Shown piece after piece: positions 17,689 to 27,637 of a stretch of DNA of 64,000 nucleotides. The notes beneath the pieces are model-generated. The model ran no database searches and was not told the DNA's origin. It was given only the letters and a program-made list of their open reading frames with translations. Positions within the stretch are counted from its first letter, which is position 1; each line of letters starts with the position of its first letter. Both the position numbers and the translations under genes were made by a program. Source of the stretch: Effusibacillus consociatus (lineage in GTDB: Bacteria; Bacillota; Bacilli; Tumebacillales; Effusibacillaceae); the NCBI RefSeq assembly GCF_042652925.1, contig NZ_JBHSHC010000112.1:124001-188000 (forward strand), in the 5' to 3' direction.

Positions 17689-18761
17689 TCCAGTGGAATC
17701 TCCAACAATTTGCCGGAGAGAAAACGGAAAAGCCGACGCCCCGAAAGATGCAGGAGGCCCGTACAAAAGGCCAGATTCCGAGAAGCGTTGAGCTGCCTTC
17801 AGCTCTGATCTTATTGGGTACGATCCTTCTCATCAAACTGATGGGCGGGTTTTATATAGAGAATTTGCTGGGATACCTGAAACACAGTTTTACAACCAAC
17901 CTGTCGTTTTTTCTTACGGAGGCCAATACTACCCGATTGTTCTGGGATGTTCTGCTCGTAACCGCCCTATTTGTGCTTCCTGTTCTCGGTGTGGTGCTTG
18001 TGGTGGGGTTTTTTGCCGTTTACCTGCAAGTCGGCGGAATCTTTACGGTCGAGCCCATCACACCAAAGTGGGAAAAGTTGAATCCGATCGAAGGGCTGAA
18101 ACGAATATTTTCTCAGCGGACATTGATAGAACTGCTGAAATCCCTTCTAAAAGTGGGGCTTGTCGGATATATCGCGTATGACTCCATCATGGGGGAACTT
18201 GTTCGTTTCTCCAATCTGACCCGCATGGAAGCTGCCGGGATTTTACAGGTTGTCGGGGAAATCACCTTTGCGATCTTCTGGAAGTGTGCCTTGCTCCTTT
18301 TGGCTCTTGCGATCTTTGATTACTTCTACCAAAAGTATGATCATGAACGCAGCCTGCGCATGAGCAAGGAAGAAGTGAAAGAAGAATTCAAAAAGACAGA
18401 AGGGAACCCCACCATCAAAGGAAAGATCAAAGAACGGCAAAGAGCGATGGCAATGCGGCGAATGATGCAGGACGTGCCGAAGGCGGATGTGGTAATTACC
18501 AACCCCACCCACTATGCGATTGCGATTCAATATGCCGGAGACAAAATGGATGCACCGATCGTTGTGGCAAAAGGGGTCGACGAGATAGCCCAGCGAATAA
18601 GGCGGATTGCCCGAGAAAATAACGTTGTATTAGTGGAGAATAAGCCGTTGGCGCAAACGTTATATAAGACAGCCGAGATCGGGGACACGATTCCGCAGGA
18701 ATTGTTCCAGGCCGTGGCAGAAGTATTAGCCTATGTGTACAGACTAAAACGGAAAGTGTAG
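17685..18761 (+). CDS. flhB: FlhB, export specificity switch protein
   Basis: 358 residues: N-terminal GEKTEKPTPRKMQEARTKGQ, four membrane helices, and a cytoplasmic domain with the self-cleavage motif NPTH at about residue 271 (ADVVITNPTHYAIAI). Cleavage there changes secretion from hook to filament substrates when FliK signals hook completion. Four-base overlap with fliR. Confidence 0.98.
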   Translation: MIQWNLQQFAGEKTEKPTPRKMQEARTKGQIPRSVELPSALILLGTILLIKLMGGFYIENLLGYLKHSFTTNLSFFLTEANTTRLFWDVLLVTALFVLPVLGVVLVVGFFAVYLQVGGIFTVEPITPKWEKLNPIEGLKRIFSQRTLIELLKSLLKVGLVGYIAYDSIMGELVRFSNLTRMEAAGILQVVGEITFAIFWKCALLLLALAIFDYFYQKYDHERSLRMSKEEVKEEFKKTEGNPTIKGKIKERQRAMAMRRMMQDVPKADVVITNPTHYAIAIQYAGDKMDAPIVVAKGVDEIAQRIRRIARENNVVLVENKPLAQTLYKTAEIGDTIPQELFQAVAEVLAYVYRLKRKV

Positions 18762-18780
18762 GAAGGGAGGTAATTGGCTG

Positions 18781-20820
18781 ATGAGGATATCTGATCTTGG
18801 AGTGATCTTTGGAATCCTGGGGATCGTTGTCATGTTGGTAATTCCGCTGCCTACCTGGCTGCTTGATTTTCTGCTGATTGTCAACCTGAGTGTTTCCCTG
18901 ACGATTCTCTTAGTGGCTATGAATACGAAAGAACCGCTGCAATTTTCCATTTTCCCTGCCTTGCTGCTGATTACCACTTTGTTTCGGCTTGGGCTGAATG
19001 TGTCTTCCACCCGTCTGATTTTGAGTCAAGGCCAAGCGGGTAAGGTTATACATACATTTGGTGACTTTGTGGTTGGCGGAAACGCCGTAGTCGGTTTTAT
19101 CGTGTTTTTGATTCTTGTCATTATCCAATTCATTGTAATTACAAAGGGGGCGGAGCGTGTGGCAGAAGTTGCCGCTCGCTTCACACTGGACGCGATGCCG
19201 GGGAAGCAGATCAGCATTGATGCGGATTTGAACTCCGGTCTTATTACTGAAAAAGAGGCTCGCGAACGCCGTCAAACGATCGAACGGGAAGCGGATTTCT
19301 ACGGGGCAATGGATGGTGCGAGCAAGTTTGTAAAAGGAGACGCGATTGCTTCCATCATTATCGTGATTATCAATATAATTGGCGGTTTTATCATTGGAAT
19401 GACCATGAACAACAAAGGACTGGGTGTTGCTGAAGTGATGCAGCAATATACGCTGCTGTCAGTAGGTGACGGTTTGGTGTCCCAGATTCCCGCGCTGCTG
19501 ATCTCCACTGCGACAGGTCTTGTCGTGACCAGAGCCGCCTCCGACAGCAATTTAAGCCAAGATGTGATGAGGCAAATACTCGCTTACCCGCGAATGCTTT
19601 ATATTGTGGCCGGCATGATGATTCTGTTAGGGTTATTTACTCCGATTGGCCCGCTGACCACGCTTCCGATTGCCGCGTTGGTCGCATTTGGAGGATATCG
19701 AATTCAGCAGACCCGGGCAGTTGAAGAAATCAAAATTCAGGAACAAGTGGCTGAGGAGGAACAAGCTGAAGTCCGAAGTCCTGAAAGCGTAGTGAATTTA
19801 ACCCATATTGACCCGATTGAATTTGAATTCGGTTATGCTTTGATTCCACTCGCGGATACGAATCAAGGCGGGGACTTGCTGGATCGGGTCATCATGATCC
19901 GCAGACAAATCGCTTTGGAGCTTGGAATTGTGGTTCCCGTGATTCGAATTCGCGACAACATTCAGCTTCGACCCAATGAATATGTCATCAAAATCAAGGG
20001 GAGTGAAATTGCCAAAGGCGAATTGATGTTGGATCACTACTTGGCCATGAGCCCCGGAATCGATGATCCGAATGTCGTCGGGATTCAAACCAAAGAACCG
20101 GCCTTTGGATTGCCGGCGTTATGGATAACGGAGGACATGCGGGAAGTGGCTGAAATCTCCGGCTATACGGTAGTGGATCCTCCTTCCGTTGTGGCAACCC
20201 ATTTAACCGAGATTTTGAAGAGACATGCGTACGAGTTGCTGGGAAGACAGGAAACCAAACAACTGATTGATTCTCTCCGAAACAACTATCCGGCTTTGGT
20301 AGAAGAAGTTGTTCCTGCGGTGTATTCAATCGGAGATATCCAAAAAGTATTGTCCAACCTGCTGCGAGAAAAGATTTCTGTGCGTGATTTGGTAACGATT
20401 CTTGAAACCATGGCAGATGCGTCATCTTACACCAAAGATCATGACCTGTTGACCGAATATGTAAGAGCTGCTCTGGCAAGACAGATTACCCACCAATACC
20501 GGACTCCCGGACAACCACTAACCGTGGTCACACTGTCGCCAGCAGTTGAAAAGATGATTTTGGATCATATCCAGCATTCCGAACAAGGTTCTTATCTGGT
20601 GTTGGATCCGATGGTCTCGCAAAAAATTTACCAATCATTGAATGAACAAATTCAATATGTTACAGCAACCGGAAATCCTCCAGTAGTACTTACATCCCCG
20701 AATATTCGGATGCATATGAGAAGACTCGTGGAAAGAGTTCTGCCCGATTTACCGGTTCTGTCCTATAACGAATTGGATCCGGCGATCGAGGTTAAAAGCG
20801 GAGGGACGGTGAACATTTGA
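18781..20820 (+). CDS. flhA: FlhA, flagellar export apparatus protein
   Basis: Large export gate protein of 679 residues. Eight predicted membrane helices occupy roughly residues 1-310; the FHIPEP-type loop (LDAMPGKQISIDADLNSGLI) is at about 138-157. The C-terminal cytoplasmic ring domain contacts chaperone-substrate complexes. AGGGAGG before the ATG. Confidence 0.98.
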   Translation: MRISDLGVIFGILGIVVMLVIPLPTWLLDFLLIVNLSVSLTILLVAMNTKEPLQFSIFPALLLITTLFRLGLNVSSTRLILSQGQAGKVIHTFGDFVVGGNAVVGFIVFLILVIIQFIVITKGAERVAEVAARFTLDAMPGKQISIDADLNSGLITEKEARERRQTIEREADFYGAMDGASKFVKGDAIASIIIVIINIIGGFIIGMTMNNKGLGVAEVMQQYTLLSVGDGLVSQIPALLISTATGLVVTRAASDSNLSQDVMRQILAYPRMLYIVAGMMILLGLFTPIGPLTTLPIAALVAFGGYRIQQTRAVEEIKIQEQVAEEEQAEVRSPESVVNLTHIDPIEFEFGYALIPLADTNQGGDLLDRVIMIRRQIALELGIVVPVIRIRDNIQLRPNEYVIKIKGSEIAKGELMLDHYLAMSPGIDDPNVVGIQTKEPAFGLPALWITEDMREVAEISGYTVVDPPSVVATHLTEILKRHAYELLGRQETKQLIDSLRNNYPALVEEVVPAVYSIGDIQKVLSNLLREKISVRDLVTILETMADASSYTKDHDLLTEYVRAALARQITHQYRTPGQPLTVVTLSPAVEKMILDHIQHSEQGSYLVLDPMVSQKIYQSLNEQIQYVTATGNPPVVLTSPNIRMHMRRLVERVLPDLPVLSYNELDPAIEVKSGGTVNI

Positions 20821-22004
20821 TGATTGTCAAAAGGTATGTAGTGAAAGACATGCCGGAAGCGTTAACAAAGATCAGACAAGATCTTGGACATGATGCGGTA
20901 ATCCTCAGTTCAAAGAAAATTAAACAGAGAGGATTGTTCGGATTGTTTAGTGTCACTCAGCTGGAGGTTGTGGCTGCCGTTAACGATAAGGAGCCGCAAA
21001 TTGCTGAGAAAAAGAAAGAAGGAAAACAGCCGCTTGTCCAGCCTTCCAACACGGTGAATTCCAGTGAACCGGGTCCACAAAATGAACGGAACCACATCAA
21101 ACAGCCGGAACCCGGCGTTCATCAAAATTCGGACGCTCAGGTGTTAAAGGAGGTCCAGGAACTTCGAGGAATTCTGGCGAAATTCCTGCATCAAAGCTCA
21201 GAAATTCTTCCGGCACCCATCCAGAAAATTCGCTCGGAACTGGTAGCTAACGATGTGTCTCCTGAATTTGCCGAGCGGTTAATTCTGAACATGGTGAAAG
21301 AAAATGAGGAAATTCATTTGCTGAACGAACAGGAATTTCGCCATCTACTGACGGATTTAATAAGCAAGGAAATAAATGACATATTGCTTCCTTCGCCTCT
21401 GGCATCCGATTCGAGGATTGTAGCTTTCGTAGGACCGACAGGTGTAGGAAAAACCACAACGATTGCAAAGGTCGCGGCAGAGGAATTGTTGAAAAACAGA
21501 CGAAGAGTCGGGCTCATTACGGCTGATACGTACAGAATTGCAGCAGTGGAACAACTCAAGACATATGCCAACATTTTGCAGATTCCGGTTGAGGTTGTTT
21601 TTACGACAGAAGAGGTCGAACAGGCGATTGAGAAAATGAAGGACCGGGACCTGATTCTCATTGATACCGCAGGCCGTAATTACGGAGATCTGGTTTTTGT
21701 GGAGCACCTGAATCAATTTCTCCAGGCATCCAGACCGGACGAGACTTGTCTGGTTCTGTCCCTGACAACGAAATCTACCGATTTGGAGCATATCGTAGCG
21801 AATTTTGAAGGGGTTGCCATCGATAAATTTATTTTTACCAAGCTGGATGAAACCACAAGTTATGGTGCGATCTATAACCTGACACACCGTTTTAAAAAGC
21901 CACTTGCCTATCTGACCACCGGCCAAAACGTACCGGACGACATCGAGGTGGCTACTCCTGAACGGATTGCCAGACTGGTAGTGGGGGAGAAACAGTATGT
22001 ATGA
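20820..22004 (+). CDS. flhF: FlhF, SRP-type GTPase for flagellar placement
   Basis: Third SRP-family GTPase, which sets position and number of flagella together with FlhG. 394 residues: a variable basic N-terminal region, N domain, then G domain with GPTGVGKTT at about 205-213, DTAGRN and TKLDE. ATG at 20820 overlaps the flhA stop; a TTG one codon earlier is possible. Confidence 0.96.
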   Translation: MIVKRYVVKDMPEALTKIRQDLGHDAVILSSKKIKQRGLFGLFSVTQLEVVAAVNDKEPQIAEKKKEGKQPLVQPSNTVNSSEPGPQNERNHIKQPEPGVHQNSDAQVLKEVQELRGILAKFLHQSSEILPAPIQKIRSELVANDVSPEFAERLILNMVKENEEIHLLNEQEFRHLLTDLISKEINDILLPSPLASDSRIVAFVGPTGVGKTTTIAKVAAEELLKNRRRVGLITADTYRIAAVEQLKTYANILQIPVEVVFTTEEVEQAIEKMKDRDLILIDTAGRNYGDLVFVEHLNQFLQASRPDETCLVLSLTTKSTDLEHIVANFEGVAIDKFIFTKLDETTSYGAIYNLTHRFKKPLAYLTTGQNVPDDIEVATPERIARLVVGEKQYV

Positions 22005-22875
22005 TCAGGCAGAGCGGCTTCGCCAAATGGTACCTTCAGCTAAAAACGAATCACAATCACAAACGCAAACCCGGGTCTTGACAATTACCAGCGGAAAGGG
22101 AGGAGTGGGGAAATCCAATTTCTCCTTGAACTTTGCACTAGGTTTGAGTGCTTCCGGCAAAAAAGTGGTGGTGCTTGATGCGGATGTAGGATTTGCCAAT
22201 ATTGACGTACTGATGGGGAAGTCTTCTCGGCGAACTCTGGCAGACCTGGTTCAGAGACGAGCCACCATATGGGACATAATGGAATTCGGTCCGCTTGGCA
22301 TTCATTTTATTGCCGGGGGCTCGGGTCTTCAAGATCTGCTGAGTCTCAAAGAGGAGCAATTAAATTATTTGATTTCCCAATTGGAAGAACTCCATGGCTT
22401 TGCCGAATATCTGATCATTGATACGGGAGCGGGACTCAATGAAGGAACTCTGCGCTTTATCCTTTCGTCCGATGAGGTGATTGTTGTGAGTACACCGGAA
22501 CCTACTGCAATCACCGATGCTTACGCGTTAATCAAATTGGTCGCAATACGAAGTGCCAATTCCAACATCCAACTGGTGATAAACCGCGCCTCCTCCATAA
22601 CTGAGGGAAAACAGGCGGCCGACAAACTTGTGCTCGTAGCAAAGAAGTTTCTGAACCTTGACCTTGCAATACTCGGGTATTTGCTCGACGATCCGCTGGT
22701 ATCAAAGGCCGTCAAAGAGCAGATTCCGTTCTATATCCGATATCCTCAGAGTCCAGCCACTTACTGTATCGAACAGTTGGTCAAAAAACAAGTAAAGATT
22801 GCGAATCCGTCTCCAACTCCGGAGTCGGGAATCAGATCTTTTCTCTCGCGAATGACGCAGATTTTTCGCAACTAG
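21997..22875 (+). CDS. flhG: FlhG (YlxH), MinD-like ATPase
   Basis: ParA/MinD-family ATPase that controls FlhF and flagellar number. 292 residues; N-terminal Gln-rich activator region containing the FlhF-contact pattern DQAERLRQM, deviant Walker A KGGVGKS at about 34-40, and switch DADVGFANIDVLMG. C-terminus ends in an amphipathic stretch (IRSFLSRMTQIFRN), likely a membrane-targeting helix. Overlaps flhF by 8 bases. Confidence 0.96.
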   Translation: MYDQAERLRQMVPSAKNESQSQTQTRVLTITSGKGGVGKSNFSLNFALGLSASGKKVVVLDADVGFANIDVLMGKSSRRTLADLVQRRATIWDIMEFGPLGIHFIAGGSGLQDLLSLKEEQLNYLISQLEELHGFAEYLIIDTGAGLNEGTLRFILSSDEVIVVSTPEPTAITDAYALIKLVAIRSANSNIQLVINRASSITEGKQAADKLVLVAKKFLNLDLAILGYLLDDPLVSKAVKEQIPFYIRYPQSPATYCIEQLVKKQVKIANPSPTPESGIRSFLSRMTQIFRN

Positions 22876-22894
22876 GGATTGTGAGGGAACGCCA

Positions 22895-23968
22895 ATGGAA
22901 CCTATTCGTGTATTGGTAGTAGACGATTCCGCATTGATGCGCCGTCTTATCACAGATATTTTACAGTCAGATCCGGGAATCCAGGTGGCAGCCACCGCCC
23001 GAAACGGGAAAGATGCGTTGGATGTGCTGCCTCACCACCGGATTGATGTTGTAACGCTAGACATTGAAATGCCGGTAATGAACGGTATGGAAGCGCTGCC
23101 GAGAATTCTCCGGCTTCACCGCACACCCGTTATTATGCTGAGCAGTCTCACGACTTTGGGGGCGGACTCAACGATAAAAGCTTTGGAATTGGGTGCATTT
23201 GACTTTATTGCAAAGCCGTCGGGCAGCATTTCCCTGGATCTGGCCAAAGTCAGCGCGGAGCTGATAGCAAAAGTGAAAGCTGCTGCGAAGCGGGGAAAAC
23301 AGCTTTCCGCCAATCCGGGAATTCCCGCATTAATGTCATCCTTTAAGACTCCGCCTGCAAAAATCTCTCCTTTCAGGTTGGCTGGTTCAGGAATCGTCAA
23401 CGAGATCGTAGCGATCGGTACCTCTACCGGCGGTCCGCGTGCCTTACAAACTGTACTGACGGGACTTCCGTCCGACCTGAAAGCTGCGGTTGTAATTGTG
23501 CAGCACATGCCTCCGGGATTTACAAAATCGTTGGCAAACCGGCTCGACCAAATGTGTGCGGTACGGGTGCATGAAGCTGAACATGGACAGGAACTGGAGC
23601 CCGGCCATGCCTATATCGCCCCTGGTGGCTATCATATGCAGGTGGCCTCGTCAGGAAACAAATTTGTGATCCGGCTCGACCAAACTCCGCCAGTCGGAGG
23701 ACATCGTCCGGCTGTAAACAATTTGTTCCGATCCGTGGCAGCTTTGGAGGGCGTTTCCTTACAAGCGGTTATTTTAACCGGGATGGGGAGCGACGGGGCA
23801 GAAGGGCTGAAATTAATCAAGCAGGCGGGAGGAAAGACGATCTCCGAAGCCAGAGAGACCTGTGTGGTCTACGGCATGCCAAAAGCGGCTGCTGAAACGG
23901 GATGCGTAGATGCCGTTGTGCCTCTTCACGAAGTTTCAAACCGGATACTTAGTTTCTCAACCAACTAG
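22895..23968 (+). CDS. cheB: CheB, receptor methylesterase
   Basis: Protein-glutamate methylesterase/deamidase of chemoreceptor adaptation. 357 residues: receiver domain with D10-D11 and phosphoacceptor D56 (TLDIEMPVMNG), then the esterase domain with the catalytic serine in GTSTGGPRAL (about 174-183), histidine in VQHMPPGF and aspartate in GMGSDGA. Its partner methyltransferase cheR is not in this window. Confidence 0.97.
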   Translation: MEPIRVLVVDDSALMRRLITDILQSDPGIQVAATARNGKDALDVLPHHRIDVVTLDIEMPVMNGMEALPRILRLHRTPVIMLSSLTTLGADSTIKALELGAFDFIAKPSGSISLDLAKVSAELIAKVKAAAKRGKQLSANPGIPALMSSFKTPPAKISPFRLAGSGIVNEIVAIGTSTGGPRALQTVLTGLPSDLKAAVVIVQHMPPGFTKSLANRLDQMCAVRVHEAEHGQELEPGHAYIAPGGYHMQVASSGNKFVIRLDQTPPVGGHRPAVNNLFRSVAALEGVSLQAVILTGMGSDGAEGLKLIKQAGGKTISEARETCVVYGMPKAAAETGCVDAVVPLHEVSNRILSFSTN

Positions 23969-23981
23969 GAGGTGATTCGAG

Positions 23982-26045
23982 ATGGACATGAATCAGTATA
24001 TGGAGATGTTCATTGAAGAATCCAAAGAACACTTACAGGCCATTAATGAAAACCTGCTTGCTTTGGAACAATCCCCGACCGATCTTGAAATTGTGAACCT
24101 GATTTTTCGCTCCGCCCATACACTAAAAGGCATGGCGGCAACCATGGGGTTTGAAAAAATGGCACATCTCACGCACGAGATGGAAAACGGTTTGGACCTG
24201 ATGAGAAATGACAAATTGGCCGTAACTGAACAGGTAATGGATGTTCTTTTTCGCTGTGTGGACATTCTGGAATCGCAATTGGCAAGCATTATTGAAACGG
24301 GAACAGACGCTTCGGTGGAAATCGAAGACATTGTCAAAAATGTGGTTTCCGTGATTGAAGGAAAACCTTCAGCATTCTCCGGTTCCGTTGCACAAAGCAA
24401 GAAGAATAGTGAATCTTCCGTGATCTTTAATCAATACGAACAAACCGTAATCAAAGAATCCGTCACCAGCGGCAAATCGGTCTACTCCATTCGGATCGTT
24501 CTCGATAAAGGTTGTGTACTGCGTGCTGCCCGCTCGTACATGGTCTTCAACGCGTATGAAGATCTGGGCGAGATTATTAAATCCTCACCCAGTGCCGAAG
24601 ATATCGAAGAAGAAAAATTTGAAAATGAATTTGAAATCGTGCTGATCACCGAAGCAGATCTGGAGACAGTGAGGAAAACAGGTCTTCAAGTATCCGAAGT
24701 TGCTGTGGTGGACGTCCACAAAATAGACCCCGCCAGACTGGAAGGCCAGCAGGCGGCAGCGGAAGCAGCCGCGGCGAGTATAGCGGCTGAATCTGCTAAG
24801 GTAAGTGCTTCCGCTGTGTCAACATCCCCGCAGGGGAAAGAATCAAACGGCACAACAGGCAAGCCGCAGACTGATGCGAAAAAACTGGCTGCGGGCAAAT
24901 CAGTCCGAGTGGATATTGAAAGACTCGATGTCTTAATGAATTTGTTCAGCGAACTTGTAATTGATAAAACCCGACTTGAGCAGATCTCGAGGGAGATTAG
25001 CAATCCTGAATTGGCTGAAACAGTTGAACATATGTCGCGGGTCAGCACGGACCTCCAGTCACTTGTGATGACCATTCGAATGGTTCCTGTCGAAACCGTA
25101 TTTAACCGTTTCCCCCGGATGATCCGGGATTTGGCCAAAGAATTGAATAAAAAGGTCGATTTCGAGATTCTGGGAGCGGAAACCGAGCTTGACCGCACTG
25201 TAATAGACGAAATCGGAGATCCCTTGGTTCATATGCTGCGCAACGCCTTGGATCACGGGCTGGAGACGCCTGAAGAGAGGATCAAGGCGGGCAAGAATGA
25301 AGTCGGCAAACTGCAATTGATTGCCTATCATTCCGGTAACCACGTTTTTATTGAAATTTCGGAGGACGGCCGAGGGATTGACCGCAGCAAAATCCTGCAA
25401 AAGGCGATTGATCGGGGACTTGCAGACCCGGGACGGGTTGAATCTCTTACGAATGAACAAGTATTTGATTTCATGTTTAAATCCGGGTTCAGTACCGCTG
25501 AGAAAATTTCGGACGTATCCGGACGCGGTGTCGGGCTTGATGTTGTGAAAAGCAAAATTGAATCCCTGGGTGGGCGAGTGGTAGTCAATTCCGTACTTGG
25601 CGAAGGAACCAAGTTCATTATTCAACTCCCGCTCACCCTGTCGATTATTCAAGCCATGCTTGTTCATATCGGTGAAGAAAAATATGCGATTCCGCTGACA
25701 TCGATTATTGAAACGGCACACTTGAAACGATCCGACATTAAGAGTGTCCATAGCCAAACCGTAATGGACTTCCGGGGAAAAGTAGTTCCACTCGTTTATC
25801 TGGAAGAAGTGTTCTCAATTCCGAGAGAAGAGCCAGAGAATCACGACGGTGAAAATGTTGTAATTGTTCGGAAAGGCGAGAAGCTGGCCGCTTTGGTTGT
25901 TGACTCTTTCATAGGGCAGCAGGAAGTGGTACTGAAATCACTCGGCAAATATCTTTCCGGCGGAATTTTTGGAATCTCCGGATCCACGATTCTCGGGGAC
26001 GGACAAGTCGCGTTGATACTTGATTGCAATGCGTTAATTTGCTAA
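23982..26045 (+). CDS. cheA: CheA, chemotaxis histidine kinase
   Basis: 687 residues. HPt domain with phosphorylated H46 in RSAHTLKGMAATMGF, a P2-like region (about 150-255), an Ala-rich linker, dimerisation P3, ATP-binding P4 with HMLRNALDHGLE (N box) and DGRGID, GRGVGLDVV, and a C-terminal CheW-like P5 domain. It phosphorylates CheY and CheB. AGGAGGTGAT ribosome site. Confidence 0.98.
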   Translation: MDMNQYMEMFIEESKEHLQAINENLLALEQSPTDLEIVNLIFRSAHTLKGMAATMGFEKMAHLTHEMENGLDLMRNDKLAVTEQVMDVLFRCVDILESQLASIIETGTDASVEIEDIVKNVVSVIEGKPSAFSGSVAQSKKNSESSVIFNQYEQTVIKESVTSGKSVYSIRIVLDKGCVLRAARSYMVFNAYEDLGEIIKSSPSAEDIEEEKFENEFEIVLITEADLETVRKTGLQVSEVAVVDVHKIDPARLEGQQAAAEAAAASIAAESAKVSASAVSTSPQGKESNGTTGKPQTDAKKLAAGKSVRVDIERLDVLMNLFSELVIDKTRLEQISREISNPELAETVEHMSRVSTDLQSLVMTIRMVPVETVFNRFPRMIRDLAKELNKKVDFEILGAETELDRTVIDEIGDPLVHMLRNALDHGLETPEERIKAGKNEVGKLQLIAYHSGNHVFIEISEDGRGIDRSKILQKAIDRGLADPGRVESLTNEQVFDFMFKSGFSTAEKISDVSGRGVGLDVVKSKIESLGGRVVVNSVLGEGTKFIIQLPLTLSIIQAMLVHIGEEKYAIPLTSIIETAHLKRSDIKSVHSQTVMDFRGKVVPLVYLEEVFSIPREEPENHDGENVVIVRKGEKLAALVVDSFIGQQEVVLKSLGKYLSGGIFGISGSTILGDGQVALILDCNALIC

Positions 26046-26057
26046 GGGGGTAATCTG

Positions 26058-26543
26058 ATGCTCGATAAACAAACGGCAGAAAACAGTGGATTGGAAAATA
26101 AATATATTGTGTTTCGCTTATTGGATGAGGAGTATGGAGTCGAAGTGAATCAGGTCCGCTCAATTGAGCGAATGCAGCGGATTACCAGAGTTCCGAGAAC
26201 TCCCGAGTTCGTTAAAGGGGTTATCAATCTGCGTGGAGTTGTAACACCGATTGTTGATCTGAAAACACGGTTTGGTTTGGGGACTGAGAATTATACGGAT
26301 TCTACTCGAATCATTATTGTTGCGGTAGATGAGATGGAAGTCGGTCTCATAGTGGATGCGGCCAGTGATGTGATCGATATTCCGTCCGAAGCCATTGAAC
26401 CGCCTCCGGAAGCGGTAGGGGGAGTCAAGGCCTCTTATCTCGATGGGGTAGCCAACCTTGGCAACCGCTTGTTGATTCTGCTGAATCTTGAAAAAGCATT
26501 AAACGCGGACGAACTACAACAGCATCATGAGACGGAGAAATAA
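26058..26543 (+). CDS. cheW: CheW, chemotaxis coupling protein
   Basis: 161-residue adaptor that docks CheA to chemoreceptors. One CheW domain; recognisable stretches are YIVFRLLDEEYGVEVNQVRS, RTPEFVKGVINLRGVVTPIVDL and the conserved glycine-rich turns. It lies between cheA and cheC with AGGGGGTAAT upstream. Confidence 0.97.
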   Translation: MLDKQTAENSGLENKYIVFRLLDEEYGVEVNQVRSIERMQRITRVPRTPEFVKGVINLRGVVTPIVDLKTRFGLGTENYTDSTRIIIVAVDEMEVGLIVDAASDVIDIPSEAIEPPPEAVGGVKASYLDGVANLGNRLLILLNLEKALNADELQQHHETEK

Positions 26544-26546
26544 AGA

Positions 26547-27161
26547 ATGGTCGATCCATTGCTGCGGCTTAACGACTTTCAACTGAGCGTGCTGAAAGAA
26601 ATCGGAAACATTGGGGCCGGTCATGCCGCCACTTCCCTATCTGTTTTGATGCAAAGAGAGATTGATATGAATGTTCCACGCGTACATGTAGTCTCTTTGC
26701 AGGAAATTGATGAGATCATGGGGGGAGCCGAACAGGTAGTAGTCGGGGTGTTTCTCCGAATGGAAGGCGATATTTCCGGAAGTATGTTTCTGGTTCTAAA
26801 GTTGGAGAGCGCCGAAATGTTATTGAAAGTTTTAACGGGTTTCGAAGGGAACGGGTTCACCGAATTTGAACAGTCCGCTTTGATGGAGATCGGCAATATT
26901 TTAGCCGGTTCTTATCTTTCCGCTTTTTCAGATTTTACAAAGGCGAACATACACGCCTCGGTTCCGGCTATTTCGATCGACATGGCAGGCGCTTTGCTGA
27001 ACGCGGTATTGATGCATGTCGGGATGTACAGTGACACGGCCCTTGTGATAGACACCGAGTTCTGGCAGGGGAATGAGCTTGTGGACAGCCATTTCTTCTT
27101 TCTTCCTGATCCTGGTTCTGTTGCAGCGATATTCAAAGCGCTGGGGGTGGATTTCGCTTGA
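26547..27161 (+). CDS. cheC: CheC, CheY-P phosphatase
   Basis: 204 residues. Two copies of the phosphatase signature are present (LKEIGNIGAGHAATSLS at about 14-30 and LMEIGNILAGSYLSAFSD near 113-130), each with the catalytic Glu and Asn. CheC also binds CheD and stimulates its exchange between receptor and phosphatase. The cheD start overlaps its stop. Confidence 0.96.
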   Translation: MVDPLLRLNDFQLSVLKEIGNIGAGHAATSLSVLMQREIDMNVPRVHVVSLQEIDEIMGGAEQVVVGVFLRMEGDISGSMFLVLKLESAEMLLKVLTGFEGNGFTEFEQSALMEIGNILAGSYLSAFSDFTKANIHASVPAISIDMAGALLNAVLMHVGMYSDTALVIDTEFWQGNELVDSHFFFLPDPGSVAAIFKALGVDFA

Positions 27162-27637
27162 ATATCGTCAAAGTCGGCATGGCCGATCTGAATGTCGCAA
27201 GAGATCCCGATATTCTTCGCACTGTGGGACTCGGTTCCTGTGTTGGGGTTGCGATTGTAGACATATCGTCCAAAGTTGCGGGTCTGGCTCATATTATGCT
27301 TCCAACTGCAGGCAAACCTGATGTCGAAAACCCTGCCAAATATGCGGATACCGCCATTCCAATGCTGGTAAAGCAGATGCAGCAAAAAGGGGCGGTTGTC
27401 AGCCGGATGGTTGCGAAGATTGCCGGTGGTGCCCAAATGTTTTCTACCTTGAACCAAAACGATTTGCTGCGAGTGGGTCCTAGGAATGTTGAGGCGGTTA
27501 AAATGTCCCTCCAGCTCCTGGGGATTCCCATTCGAGGGGAGGACACCGGAGGAAATGCAGGGAGGACAATCGATTTTTCCGCTGCGGACGGATCACTCAC
27601 CATACGGACAGTTGCACAAGGAGTAACTACCCTATGA
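27158..27637 (+). CDS. cheD: CheD, chemoreceptor glutamine deamidase
   Basis: 159 residues. The catalytic triad of the family is visible: T22 and C28 in RTVGLGSCVGV and H45 in LAHIMLP. It deamidates specific receptor glutamines and binds CheC. TTG start overlapping the cheC stop by 4 bases; GGGGGTGG is upstream. Confidence 0.96.
   Translation: MNIVKVGMADLNVARDPDILRTVGLGSCVGVAIVDISSKVAGLAHIMLPTAGKPDVENPAKYADTAIPMLVKQMQQKGAVVSRMVAKIAGGAQMFSTLNQNDLLRVGPRNVEAVKMSLQLLGIPIRGEDTGGNAGRTIDFSAADGSLTIRTVAQGVTTL

Noticed and set aside
25059..25757. Minus-strand open frame across cheA (232 codons)
   Set aside because: Shadow of cheA; no ribosome site, no family resemblance.
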